Part shown: positions 50,419-59,332 of the stretch, one piece after another
How positions within the stretch are numbered: the stretch's first letter is position 1
How the letters are laid out: every line of letters starts with the position of its first letter
Source: Clostridia bacterium
GTDB lineage: Bacteria; Bacillota; Clostridia; Oscillospirales; Acutalibacteraceae
Assembly (NCBI GenBank): GCA_017397105.1
Contig: JAFQKF010000001.1
Location: 1 to 64,000, forward strand
Direction of reading: 5' to 3'
Length of the DNA: 64,000 bases
Position numbers and translations under genes: made by a program
The notes under the pieces: model-generated
Told to the model about the DNA's origin: nothing
Databases searched by the model: none
Seen by the model: the letters and a program-made list of their open reading frames with translations, nothing else

Positions 50419-52281
50419 ATGAAAAAACTTATTGAGGCTTTCGAAAGCATTCCGGCAACAGCGGTGGGATTTGTGTTTTTGGTGCTGAGTTTTGTTCTGC
50501 CGAAATTTTCAGTCAATCTTACCGTTGACCCTGCGTGGGTAACAATTATAATCAGCGGTCTGCCGATTCTGTATTCGGCAATCCGTAAGCTTATCGTAAA
50601 TTCAGGCATCAGCAAAATTTCATCATCGTTGCTTATAAGCATGGCAATGGCTGCCGCTGTTGCAATCGGTGATATCTTTGCCGCAGGAGAGGTTGCGTTT
50701 ATAATGGCGGTTGGAGAGATTCTTGAGGATTTAACAACCGGCAGGGCAAAGAAAGGGCTTAAAAATCTTATTGCACTTGCACCCTCTCAGGGCAGAAAGG
50801 TTGTTGACGGCAAGGAGATTACGGTTTCTGCCGATGAAATCAGGGCAGGTGATATTCTGCGCGTTTTTCCGGGAGAGTCAATACCTGCAGACGGTGTGAT
50901 AATAAGCGGTGAAACGTCGGTAGATCAGTCCGTTGTAACGGGAGAATCGTTGCCGGTTGATAAAAAAACGGGTGATGAGGTTTATTGTGCCACGGTAAAC
51001 AGATTCGGTGCTATTGATATCAGAGCCACTAAGGTGGGAGAAAACAGCTCGTTGCAGAAGCTTATCCGTCTTGTGCGAGAGGCTGAGAATAAAAAAGCGC
51101 ATACCGCGAGAGTTGCAGACAAAGCGGCGAGTTGGCTTGTGCCGCTTGCGTTGTTAATTGCGGTGGTTACGGGAATAGCTACCAAGGATATATCACGTGC
51201 GGTAACGGTGCTTGTTGTTTTCTGCCCATGCGCTCTTGTGCTTGCTACTCCTACAGCAATCATGGCGGCGATAGGTCAGGCAACAAAGCACGGAGTTATC
51301 ATAAAATCTGGCGAAGCGCTTGAAAAAATGGGAAAGGTTGACACGGTAACCTTTGACAAAACAGGTACACTTACCTACGGAAAGCTTGAGGTTTCGGACT
51401 TCGTTTGCTTTGGCTGCGATGAAAGAACACTCCTGAGCCTTGCAGCTTCAGCGGAATCAAGAAGCGAGCATCCTCTCGGCAAAGCAATAGTTGATTATGC
51501 AAAGAAAAAAGAAACGGATGTATTGCAATGTGAAGATTTCAGCATGGCGGTGGGAAGGGGAGTCAGCGCAACCGTTAATGGCAATAAGGTTGTTTGCGCA
51601 AATTCTGATTACATGAGCGAAAACTCAATTGAAATACCTTCTGCAGTCAGTAGGACGCTTGATGAATTGCGTGCTCAGGGCAAGGCAACGGTAATTGTTG
51701 CCGTAAACGGCAGATGTGAGGGAATAATCGCTCTTTCGGATGTTATCCGACCCGATGCACATAGTGTTATTGAAAAACTCAGGGCCGTAAATACCCGTGC
51801 TGTTCTTCTTACGGGTGACAGCGGGCTTTCCGCTGAATATTTCGCATCAAAGGCCGGAATAGAGCAAGTTGAATCGGAACTTCTTCCCGAGCAGAAGGTT
51901 GAAAAAATCGCTTCTATCCGGAATCAGAACAAAGTTGTTTGCATGATTGGCGACGGCGTAAACGACGCACCTGCACTAAAAAGTGCCGACGTTGGTATTG
52001 CGATGGGAAGCATGGGCAGTGATATTGCCGTAGATGCGGCGGATATTGCGCTTATGAGTGACGATATATCAAAAATTCCATATCTCAAACGGCTTTCGAT
52101 TGCTACTGTGAAAACCATAAAATTCAGTATTGCACTTGCAATGATAATAAACGTTGTTGCGGTTATTCTGTCGGTTGCAGGTCTGCTTAATCCCACAACC
52201 GGAGCTCTTGTGCACAATGCAGGTTCAGTTTTCGTCGTGTTTATAGCGGCAATGCTTTATGACAGGAAGTTCAAGGAATAA
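50419..52281 (+). CDS. P1B-type heavy-metal translocating ATPase
   Basis: A 620-residue metal pump. TGES at 174-177 (actuator), CPC in VVFCPCALVLATP (Cys269, Cys271), phosphorylated Asp313 in FDKTGTLT, and GDGVNDAPAL are all present. An HP motif (SRSEHPLG) marks the metal-ATPase nucleotide domain. There is no N-terminal heavy-metal-associated (HMA) domain. The metal cannot be read with certainty; Zn/Cd/Pb or Co types are likelier than Cu given CPCALVLATPTA. Transcribed divergently from the TetR gene and perhaps controlled by it. Confidence 0.92.
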   Translation: MKKLIEAFESIPATAVGFVFLVLSFVLPKFSVNLTVDPAWVTIIISGLPILYSAIRKLIVNSGISKISSSLLISMAMAAAVAIGDIFAAGEVAFIMAVGEILEDLTTGRAKKGLKNLIALAPSQGRKVVDGKEITVSADEIRAGDILRVFPGESIPADGVIISGETSVDQSVVTGESLPVDKKTGDEVYCATVNRFGAIDIRATKVGENSSLQKLIRLVREAENKKAHTARVADKAASWLVPLALLIAVVTGIATKDISRAVTVLVVFCPCALVLATPTAIMAAIGQATKHGVIIKSGEALEKMGKVDTVTFDKTGTLTYGKLEVSDFVCFGCDERTLLSLAASAESRSEHPLGKAIVDYAKKKETDVLQCEDFSMAVGRGVSATVNGNKVVCANSDYMSENSIEIPSAVSRTLDELRAQGKATVIVAVNGRCEGIIALSDVIRPDAHSVIEKLRAVNTRAVLLTGDSGLSAEYFASKAGIEQVESELLPEQKVEKIASIRNQNKVVCMIGDGVNDAPALKSADVGIAMGSMGSDIAVDAADIALMSDDISKIPYLKRLSIATVKTIKFSIALAMIINVVAVILSVAGLLNPTTGALVHNAGSVFVVFIAAMLYDRKFKE

Positions 52282-52375
52282 AACTTTTTTACTTGCAGGG
52301 GGCATCATCCCCACGCAATGACGGGTGAAAACAAACCGACAGTTGATTATATTGATAATCATTCACTTTAACAAA

Positions 52376-52406
52376 ACAGGGTTGCCTCGCTGTGAGACAA
52401 CCCTGT
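52376..52406. terminator. Terminator between ATPase gene and small-protein gene
   Basis: ACAGGGTTG pairs with CAACCCTGT. On the - strand TTTTGTT follows (small-protein gene end); on the + strand GATTTTTAT follows. Bases 52282-52375 contain no gene. Confidence 0.85.
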
Positions 52407-52416
52407 GATTTTTATA

Positions 52417-52575
52417 TCAGCCTATTAAATTTGCGATTTTTTCGGCAGCATCCAGAGCTGATGAAAAAATATCGCTGAATGTGCCGCTGATTGCTGACAT
52501 ATCTTCGCCCGTGAGCTTTTCGAGAAGTGCCTGAAAATAAAGCGGAATATCGCTGAGAAAAGCAAGGATTGCCAT
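52417..52575 (-). CDS. 52-residue amphipathic small protein
   Basis: A complete small gene: ATG at 52575 six to seven bases after GGAGGAACA, 52 sense codons, TGA, then a strong terminator eleven bases on. The product begins MAILAFLSDIPLYFQALLEK and ends with FSSALDAAEKIANLIG. It is largely amphipathic helix with two hydrophobic faces and no Cys. I recognise no family. Its end resembles the tails of secreted hydrolases in this window (IIG/VIG endings), so it may bind membranes or be a peptide with signalling, toxin or antimicrobial activity; function is open. Confidence 0.7.
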   Translation of the reverse strand: MAILAFLSDIPLYFQALLEKLTGEDMSAISGTFSDIFSSALDAAEKIANLIG

Positions 52576-52709
52576 AAAATGTTCCTCCGTTTGTTTTTAT
52601 TTATGCAAAAGCGAACTGCTTTTACTTAGATTCTACTATAAATTAAACGAACCGTCAATGTTGTTTTTTTCCAACTGTAAAAAACAGAGAATTATTTTTA
52701 TAAATTGTG

Positions 52710-52739
52710 TTGAATTTTCGAGGTGAATTGTGCTAATAT
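52710..52739 (+). promoter_or_regulatory. Promoter for the lipase-like gene
   Basis: TTGAAT (52710-52715), 18 bases, TAATAT (52734-52739), 36 bases before the ATG. The rest of 52576-52775 shows no further element. Confidence 0.5.
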
Positions 52740-52775
52740 TTAATGGCACCAAAATTCAGGTAAGGAGAGTATAAA

Positions 52776-54608
52776 ATGAAAAGAAGTTTTACTAAGGCAA
52801 TTTCAGTTATTCTTTGCATTTCCATTGTTTGCTGCGCAGGCAGCATGGCGGCTTTTGCGGCGGAGAAGAAAACCGATTGCGGCGCTGATTGTGAGTTTTA
52901 TCCTACAATAATCATCCCCGGTCTCGGTCAGTCAAACACCTGGGTGCTTGATGATAACGGCGATTTTGTGCTTGATGATGAAGGCAATAAGATTTCCAGC
53001 TTCCCTGCTTATATTCAGATTCCCGAGCTTATTAAGAGAGTCATTGGCCCCGCTCTTCTCTCTCTTGTTACTCAGCGTGATATGGGTCTTTCAACCGCTC
53101 TTGCTGATGCCATTGAACTTTGCTTCGGTATCAACACCTGCGATAATGAGGCTAAGCCCAGCGAAAAGGTTTTTGTTGAAAAGTATCCCTATCCCTTCTC
53201 GGAGTGCAATGAGGAGGAAATGGCTGAAATCAACTCCCACATTCCTTTTGATAAGTATCCCACAAACCTTCCTGAAGACCATCTTTATTATTTCACTTAT
53301 AATTCATTCGGTAACCACGTTGATACAACCAAAGAGCTCTGCGAATATATTGACATGGTAAAAGAGCAGACTGGTCACGATAAGGTCAACATCGTACCTA
53401 TCAGCCAGGGCGGAACGTTTGCCAACTCACTTTTTGAATACTATCCTGAGTATATGGATTGCCTTCATAAGGTTATTTACATTGTTCCGGCACTTGACGG
53501 CTCTACCATTATCGGTGACGTTTTCAATGACAGAGTAACTTTCCTTGAGGCAGATTATCTTTACAACGGCTTTCTTGAGGAAATTGGTCTTCTTGATGCC
53601 AACACGGCAAGAATCATTGAGGTTGTTGCAAGAATTCTCCCCGACGAAGTTCTCATGGCGTGCCTTGAAGCGGCAGTTGAAAGACTCGTTGAGTCTGTAA
53701 TGACTACAAGCACCGGTATGTGGGCTCTCTGCCCCTCCGGCGATTACCTTACAGCTGCTGAAAAATATCTTTCTTCCCCCGAAAGAGCATCAATAAAGGC
53801 TCAGACCTACCGTTACTATCAGGCTCAGCTTAATTCCGATGCAAACATTCAGAAGCTTCTTGATAAGGGCGTTCAGGTGTTCAATGTTTGTGAATACAAT
53901 TTCGCCATGATAAACGTGGGTGAAACGTGGGATACGCAGAATGCTGACTATATCATCCACACCGACTCAACCTCCATGGGCGCTTATTTTGCAAATGTCG
54001 GTGAAACTCTTCCCGATGATTACGTTCAGAAGAACACCTATTGCTCCAACCCTGAGCATAACCATATTTCTCCCGACAGAGTAGTTGACGCATCCGCAGG
54101 TCTTCTTCCCGATACAACCTTCTATTTTGACGGTCAGCGTCACGACCTCACACAGCACAACAGCATCATCCTCAAGCTTGCATTCAAGCTTATTGCCGAT
54201 GATGAAATCAAAGACGTTTATTCCTCTCCCGAATTCCCTCAGTTCAATGCCGGCAGGGATGTCAGAGAGATAGAAACTATTATTGACCAGGCAAAAGCCG
54301 TTGATGCATCAAGCCTTTCTTCAGAGGAAGCATCAAAGCTTTCTGCAGCCGTAGCAGAGGCGGAGAGAGTGCTTGAAAGCAACACCTGTACGGCAGAGGA
54401 ATGGGAAAATGCCTGCATGAATCTTACCGCCGTCCTTATTGAAATCGGCGTGCTTGAGGCTGAAAAGGTGCCCTCGGGATTCTTTGAAAAGCTCAGCCTC
54501 TGGCTGTATGACAATTACGGCACAAACGGTTACTCGGAAATGCCGCTTCTTACAGTTAAAAACGTTATAGGCGGAGTAAAGAATCTTGTGACCGGTATTA
54601 TAGGTTAA
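52776..54608 (+). CDS. Secreted lipase-like alpha/beta hydrolase with FIVAR-like domain
   Basis: A 610-residue exported protein with a signal peptide ending near AFAA (residue 29). The alpha/beta hydrolase part has the oxyanion segment TIIIPGLGQS and a nucleophile elbow PISQGG (Ser210) in which Pro replaces the first Gly of GxSxG. His candidates lie in the QRHDLTQHN region. Residues ~500-565 (IDQAKAVDASSLSSEEASKL, then a CTAEEWENACMNL unit) form a FIVAR-like three-helix module used for carbohydrate or surface binding. The last ~20 residues are an amphipathic tail (VIGGVKNLVTGIIG). AAGGAGAG site. Confidence 0.75.
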   Translation: MKRSFTKAISVILCISIVCCAGSMAAFAAEKKTDCGADCEFYPTIIIPGLGQSNTWVLDDNGDFVLDDEGNKISSFPAYIQIPELIKRVIGPALLSLVTQRDMGLSTALADAIELCFGINTCDNEAKPSEKVFVEKYPYPFSECNEEEMAEINSHIPFDKYPTNLPEDHLYYFTYNSFGNHVDTTKELCEYIDMVKEQTGHDKVNIVPISQGGTFANSLFEYYPEYMDCLHKVIYIVPALDGSTIIGDVFNDRVTFLEADYLYNGFLEEIGLLDANTARIIEVVARILPDEVLMACLEAAVERLVESVMTTSTGMWALCPSGDYLTAAEKYLSSPERASIKAQTYRYYQAQLNSDANIQKLLDKGVQVFNVCEYNFAMINVGETWDTQNADYIIHTDSTSMGAYFANVGETLPDDYVQKNTYCSNPEHNHISPDRVVDASAGLLPDTTFYFDGQRHDLTQHNSIILKLAFKLIADDEIKDVYSSPEFPQFNAGRDVREIETIIDQAKAVDASSLSSEEASKLSAAVAEAERVLESNTCTAEEWENACMNLTAVLIEIGVLEAEKVPSGFFEKLSLWLYDNYGTNGYSEMPLLTVKNVIGGVKNLVTGIIG

Positions 54609-54618
54609 ACAAAAAACT

Positions 54619-54647
54619 CGGCTGTACGGAAAACCGTACAGCCGTTT
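54619..54647. terminator. Terminator between lipase-like and NUDIX genes
   Basis: Perfect 11-bp stem CGGCTGTACGG/CCGTACAGCCG with AAAA loop; TTTGTC follows on + and AGTTTTTTG on -. It serves both convergent genes. Confidence 0.9.
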
Positions 54648-54648
54648 G

Positions 54649-55143
54649 TCATTTGCTGATATTGAGATATTTGTTGAGTACAGTGAATTCACGCAGATAC
54701 AGACTTCCGATATCGGCGCGTTTTGATTCATATTCGCCGAATATCTGAAGCGCCTTTTCGATTTCAACCCATTCAGCAACACAACCGTGCTCGATTTCTA
54801 TGTCAGTCAGATGTCTTTCGCCTGTGCCTGCTATACTGCATATAAAATAATTGTTTATGTAGAGTGCTTCCGGGCAGTATTCTTTTACGGTTACAAATCT
54901 TTGTTCAGGAATAACCTTATAGCCTGTTTCTTCAAGCAGTTCTCTTTTGCAGCATTCTTCAAGAGTTTCTTCTGCTTCAAGTCCTCCGCCGGGGCTCATA
55001 TATACGTTTGTGCTAAGCTCATGTGTGAGCAGGATTTTTCCGCAGTCCGTAACTATTGCTCTGCTGCCGATACGCTCTTTTACAGGCGGGTCGGTGTATT
55101 CGCCGGCATACTGGCAGATTATCTGAAAACCGTTATCCGTCAT
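54649..55143 (-). CDS. NUDIX hydrolase
   Basis: A 164-residue pyrophosphohydrolase. The Nudix box spans 53-75 (G53, E59, REL at 67-69, EE at 71-72, G74) and is complete. The N-terminal segment (PVKERIGSRAIVTDCGKILL) and C-terminus give no substrate clue. Cytoplasmic house-cleaning or nucleotide-sugar hydrolysis is likely. GGAGG site upstream; promoter TTGAAT/TATCAT. Confidence 0.9.
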   Translation of the reverse strand: MTDNGFQIICQYAGEYTDPPVKERIGSRAIVTDCGKILLTHELSTNVYMSPGGGLEAEETLEECCKRELLEETGYKVIPEQRFVTVKEYCPEALYINNYFICSIAGTGERHLTDIEIEHGCVAEWVEIEKALQIFGEYESKRADIGSLYLREFTVLNKYLNISK

Positions 55144-55180
55144 TATTCATAAAACCTCCGATGAAATCGTTTGCTTACAT

Positions 55181-55209
55181 ATGATACCATAAAAAATAAA
55201 GCAATTCAA
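55181..55209 (-). promoter_or_regulatory. Promoter for the NUDIX gene
   Basis: On the - strand TTGAAT (55204-55209), 17 bases, TATCAT (55181-55186). Confidence 0.5.
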
Positions 55210-55225
55210 CGGTGTTATATGAGTA

Positions 55226-55255
55226 TTGAATTCGCAGGTATGAATATGATATAAT
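55226..55255 (+). promoter_or_regulatory. Promoter for the CDF transporter gene
   Basis: TTGAAT (55226-55231), 18 bases, perfect TATAAT (55250-55255), 36 bases before the ATG. Confidence 0.6.
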
Positions 55256-55291
55256 ATACCAAATTTAAAGTAGTTGAAGGTTGAAGAAAAT

Positions 55292-56464
55292 ATGACTAAA
55301 CTTATGCTTCGCTTGTTTGTTAAAAATTATAAAGACACCGCAAATCCCAAAGTCAGGGTAGGGGTCGGTTTGCTGAGCAGCGTTGTGGGCATTGTATGCA
55401 ATGCTTTGCTTTGTGCTTTCAAGCTTGCTGTGGGCAGACTGTCGGGCTCTGTTTCAATTACTGCGGACGCCATGAACAACTTATCCGATGCAGCAAGCTC
55501 TGTTGTAACGCTTGTCGGTTTTAAGCTTGCCGAAAAGCCTGCGGATGACGAACACCCTTACGGACACGCAAGGTACGAATATCTTTCGGGTCTTGCCGTT
55601 GCGGCGATGATAATAGTTATCGGATTTGAAATTGCAAAAACGTCTGTTGAAAAGATACTCAATCCCGTTGCTGTGGATTTTTCCGTACCCGTATGCATTG
55701 TTCTTGCAGGTTCCATTGCCGTAAAACTGTGGCTGTATTTATTCAACCGTAAGCTTGGTAAGCACATCGGTTCATCCGCTCTTGCCGCTACTGCGGCGGA
55801 CAGCAGAAACGATGCCGTGTCAACCTTTGCGGTTCTTGCGGCAGGTATTATTGAAATGTTTATTCCGTGGCATATTGACGGAGTTATGGGCCTTGGTGTA
55901 GCTTTGTTTATTCTTTACAGCGGCGCAATGCTCGCAAAAGAAACCATAAGCCCTCTGCTGGGCGAAAATGCAAGCCCTGAACTGCGTGACGTTATAATAA
56001 GCGTAGTAAGCAATCAGCCGGAAATACTCGGGTATCACGATCTTATGGTGCACGATTACGGACCCGGTCAGCGTTTTGCAAGTATGCACGTTGAAATGGA
56101 TCAGAGTGCGGACGTTCTTGAGTGCCATGAGCTGATTGACAATCTTGAGCGCCTTTGCATGGAAAAACATAACGTTAACCTTGTAATTCACTATGACCCT
56201 GTTGTTACGGGGGATGAGGAGCTTGACGTAATGCGCGGTTGCGTTAATCAGATACTTAAAGAAATCGATTCGAGAATTTCTGTTCACGATTTCCGCATGG
56301 TAAGAGCAAAGGGACATACGAATCTGATATTTGATATGTCGTTGCCTGCGGCACTCATGAAGCAAAAAATGCAAATCAAGGCACAGCTTGATGAAGCGCT
56401 TGCAAAGCGCAATGAAACCGATTATTACACGGTTGTCACTTTTGATATGGGATCGTTTAACTGA
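55292..56464 (+). CDS. Cation diffusion facilitator family transporter
   Basis: A 390-residue CDF protein with six membrane helices and a C-terminal cytoplasmic ferredoxin-like domain (LMVHDYGPGQRFASMHVEM). Site A in helix 2 reads DAMNNLSD and in helix 5 DSRNDAVST; DxxxD with Asn rather than the His-Asp pair of zinc exporters fits the Mn/Fe-type group. It exports divalent cations by proton antiport; the metal is inferred. An extra ~80-residue C-terminal segment extends past the usual CDF length of about 300. Ribosome site is GAAGG. Confidence 0.88.
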   Translation: MTKLMLRLFVKNYKDTANPKVRVGVGLLSSVVGIVCNALLCAFKLAVGRLSGSVSITADAMNNLSDAASSVVTLVGFKLAEKPADDEHPYGHARYEYLSGLAVAAMIIVIGFEIAKTSVEKILNPVAVDFSVPVCIVLAGSIAVKLWLYLFNRKLGKHIGSSALAATAADSRNDAVSTFAVLAAGIIEMFIPWHIDGVMGLGVALFILYSGAMLAKETISPLLGENASPELRDVIISVVSNQPEILGYHDLMVHDYGPGQRFASMHVEMDQSADVLECHELIDNLERLCMEKHNVNLVIHYDPVVTGDEELDVMRGCVNQILKEIDSRISVHDFRMVRAKGHTNLIFDMSLPAALMKQKMQIKAQLDEALAKRNETDYYTVVTFDMGSFN

Positions 56465-56483
56465 GCTTCAGGCTCTGCTGCTC

Positions 56484-57461
56484 TCATTCATCAATATCGT
56501 TTTTCTTGTTCTTTTTGAAGTTTACCGTGCCTGCAAAGCAGGCTGTAAGGATTACAAGAACGCATCCTGCTGTTGCCAGCTGTTTTTTCTTTTTGGCTTC
56601 CTTGGCTATCTCAAGGTTGAGAAGCGCTCCTGCGTTTATGGTTGTGACCGTGCTTGAAACAGCGGTTGACAGTTTTTTCTCGGTGGAGATTTCCGGCTTT
56701 GTTTCGGAAATCCGTGCGGTTGATTCAGCTGCTTTGGCAACTGCCTTTTTAACTGTTGAGTCAGTTGAATGGGCGGTTGCTTTTGTTGTTGCAACAGACG
56801 TTTCGGTAATCTCTGTGCGGGCCTCTGACTTATGGATTTCGGTTGCGGTGCGTGCGGAGGTTATGGTTCTTTTGGTTGAACTTTCCGCTTTTGTTGTTTT
56901 TGAGGTCTGTTCAGTTACTGAGGTTGTTTCTGCTGCTGACGTATTTGTTTCTTCGGGTATTGTATAACTGAACGGCAACCTTGCGGATTTTTCACCGACG
57001 CTGTCGGTGAGAACGAAGGTTAAACTGACTGTGTCAGGCAGTCCTGATTTATAAATAATACACATTTCAACAGTAAAGCCTTCTATCGACCTTTTTACGG
57101 CGCAGTCAAATGAATACAGATTTCTGTCATAATCGGACGATACGCTTTCGTCGATAAAGCAGGCAAACAAAGCGCCGTCTGTTGTTATTTCGATTCCTTC
57201 GGGTGATACTCCGTCCGGTGCCGGACCGTCTTTGGCATCAAGCTTTAAATATAAAAAATCGCCTTCGTTCATTGCGAATGCACGTGCGTAGTTGATTTTA
57301 TTGCCGCTTTCAGAAACGGAATCAACGAGCAAATCAGAATAGGCGTCGGACCAGCCTTCTTTAAGTGTGTACACAGCGTCGATTACAACGGCGCTTGCTG
57401 TAAAATCAAAGCTTTTCAACGTTATTATCAAAACAAGCGATAAGGCAATCCACCTTTTCAT
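56484..57461 (-). CDS. Ser/Thr-rich membrane-anchored surface protein
   Basis: A 325-residue secreted protein of no recognised family. A signal peptide (1-24) precedes a ~140-residue beta-rich domain (YTLKEGWSDAYSDLLVDS onward), then a ~110-residue Ser/Thr/Ala/Glu-rich linker (SVTEQTSKTTKAESSTKRT-like) and a C-terminal helix followed by KKNKK. The layout is that of a stalk lifting a small globular domain off the membrane or wall. There is no LPXTG motif. GGAG site; monocistronic. Confidence 0.75.
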   Translation of the reverse strand: MKRWIALSLVLIITLKSFDFTASAVVIDAVYTLKEGWSDAYSDLLVDSVSESGNKINYARAFAMNEGDFLYLKLDAKDGPAPDGVSPEGIEITTDGALFACFIDESVSSDYDRNLYSFDCAVKRSIEGFTVEMCIIYKSGLPDTVSLTFVLTDSVGEKSARLPFSYTIPEETNTSAAETTSVTEQTSKTTKAESSTKRTITSARTATEIHKSEARTEITETSVATTKATAHSTDSTVKKAVAKAAESTARISETKPEISTEKKLSTAVSSTVTTINAGALLNLEIAKEAKKKKQLATAGCVLVILTACFAGTVNFKKNKKNDIDE

Positions 57462-57544
57462 AAAGAATCACTCCAGGCTTTTGATAGTTGATTGATTTTA
57501 TCATTCGTGTCATTGATTGTCAATATTTGCAGTTTTAATGCATA

Positions 57545-57578
57545 AAAATGCCGCCTCGGGTATACTGCCCGTGGCGGC
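57545..57578 (-). terminator. Terminator of the GxGYxYP-protein gene
   Basis: GCCGCC-T-CGGG pairs with CCCG-T-GGCGGC (57550-57578); ATTTTTATG follows on the - strand. Confidence 0.8.
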
Positions 57579-57592
57579 GTTTTCGGTTATGA

Positions 57593-59263
57593 TTATGAAA
57601 TCGGAGCGGCGTTCTGATGCGGAATGTTTTTATCCATCATGGTAAGCAGCTCATCAAGCGTTACAAGCACAACGTCGTCGTCAAGTCGGCTTACAAAATA
57701 AGCAAGATTATCAACGCTGACACTCCAGGGATGAACGTTAATAACGCTGTATCCGTTTACTGTTTTAATATCTGCGGGGTAGGCGTTAACTTTTTCGGCT
57801 TGTTCATCAAGCCATTCTTCGGTAACTGTGGCGCTTTCGCCGTCGGGATGCCAAAGTGAAAGACGGTAAGTGGCAAAGGGCTTGTCATTTACAAAATAAA
57901 CTCTTCCTTTTCCGCCTTCGTATCTGGTGGGGTCAAGGCTGAGAATGCCGCCTTTTATGTTGTCGTATCTTGCGTAATACTCAAGACGGTCGGTAAGCTT
58001 TTTATCGTCATAATCGTTTTCAGGAGTGCCGTCAAGCACGGAAACGTAGCTGAGATTGCTTTTTTTCATTGACGATGCCGTAAGGTCCGTGAATCCGCCA
58101 AGGGCGGATATGGGATATTCGGTTGGATGAATATAGCCTGCACCAGATACGCCCGCAATAAAATAATCGTTTTCTGTTGCATCGGAATAAACCTTGTTGA
58201 CGGTTACGCTTGAAAAATCCTGAAGCAGCGGCGGAAAAGACCACGTTATCGGGAACTGCTTTTCCAACGCAAGCTTCTGATAAAATTCGCTGTAACCGTT
58301 CTGAATCCATTGAAGGTTATCGCCGTCGCTGAAAACAATGGCGCAATAGTGCTTGGTTTCATCGGTATATTCCTTTGTTACACTGTGCTTTTGATCGGGT
58401 ACTTCACAAACAAAAGATGCGAGATAACTGTTGTTGTAGCAATGGTCGGAGGGAAGTGCGATGTTGCCGCTTTTTGATGCCTGAGTAACAAAAGCAACTT
58501 CGTATTTTACCCAGCCGAGAACGGGGACGTTGTCGCCTGCGTATTCCATAACCCTTTTTCTCAAAAGATTTGTATCCTCATCGTCATCGATGTAGAATGT
58601 ATAGAATCCCTGCTGTATGGCGAGGTCACGGATTCCGCTTACTTCATATTTAAGACTTGCCAATGCGGAATAGTTGAATTCGGCTTTATGCTCTTCAAAA
58701 AATTTCCACTGGAAAATGAGGTTATAATTATCGTCTGAATAATCTTCTTTAAGAGTAAGACCTGCATCTTTTGCAAGGTGTTCAAGGTTTTCCTGTACAG
58801 GCAGCCAACCGTAAAGTGCGGCAAGGTTTGTTGCGGCATTAAGACCCTCGGCTTTTTCGCTTTTACGGTAAAGAACATAGCCTGAATCAGCTATTGAGGC
58901 TCTGAATTTTTTAAGCAAAGCAGGCAGAGTCCACGGCTGACCGTTTTCGTCATTGAAAATTACTTCAATTCCGCTTTCTGCAATTTTTTCAAGATAGCTG
59001 TTGCAGTAGGTGTTATTGCGTATAAAAATTGACGGCTTTTCTTTTGCGACTATGCCCTGAAGAGCAACCGCCATGTGTAAAGCTCCGTCCTCTTTTAGCT
59101 GAGCAACGTCAATAACGTACAGCTCATCTGCAAGCTCGTGCTTTTCACAGATGCCGGAAAGCCTGTCAAGTTCGTAATCCGATTTCGGTGCAGGCACGGC
59201 GGGGGTAAAAAGCCCCATAAAGAAAATTGCTATTGCTGAGAAAAATGCAGTAAAAGATTTCAT
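57593..59263 (-). CDS. Exported GxGYxYP-family protein
   Basis: A 556-residue protein with a signal peptide (MKSFTAFFSAIAIFFMGLF, cut near AVPA). SGAGYIHPTEYP fits the GxGYxYP signature (here GAGYIHP) and VFSDGDNLQWIQNG is the conserved Asp-rich motif of this family, thought to be a glycan-acting hydrolase-like domain of gut bacteria; no reaction is established. AAGGAGAG lies before the chosen ATG; the ORF extends 11 codons upstream without a site. It follows the DUF4430 gene on the same strand but is separated by a terminator. Confidence 0.82.
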   Translation of the reverse strand: MKSFTAFFSAIAIFFMGLFTPAVPAPKSDYELDRLSGICEKHELADELYVIDVAQLKEDGALHMAVALQGIVAKEKPSIFIRNNTYCNSYLEKIAESGIEVIFNDENGQPWTLPALLKKFRASIADSGYVLYRKSEKAEGLNAATNLAALYGWLPVQENLEHLAKDAGLTLKEDYSDDNYNLIFQWKFFEEHKAEFNYSALASLKYEVSGIRDLAIQQGFYTFYIDDDEDTNLLRKRVMEYAGDNVPVLGWVKYEVAFVTQASKSGNIALPSDHCYNNSYLASFVCEVPDQKHSVTKEYTDETKHYCAIVFSDGDNLQWIQNGYSEFYQKLALEKQFPITWSFPPLLQDFSSVTVNKVYSDATENDYFIAGVSGAGYIHPTEYPISALGGFTDLTASSMKKSNLSYVSVLDGTPENDYDDKKLTDRLEYYARYDNIKGGILSLDPTRYEGGKGRVYFVNDKPFATYRLSLWHPDGESATVTEEWLDEQAEKVNAYPADIKTVNGYSVINVHPWSVSVDNLAYFVSRLDDDVVLVTLDELLTMMDKNIPHQNAAPIS

Positions 59264-59283
59264 GACATCTCTCCTTGCCGAAA

Positions 59284-59323
59284 ATAAAATCCGCATTACG
59301 GTTTTTGGGTTGCGTAATGCGGA
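59284..59323 (-). terminator. Terminator of the DUF4430 gene
   Basis: Perfect 11-bp stem TCCGCATTACG/CGTAATGCGGA (59290-59300 with 59313-59323); TTTTATTTT follows on the - strand. It lies immediately upstream of the GxGYxYP gene start and may partly end transcription before it. Confidence 0.88.
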
Positions 59324-59332
59324 AATGCTTGA

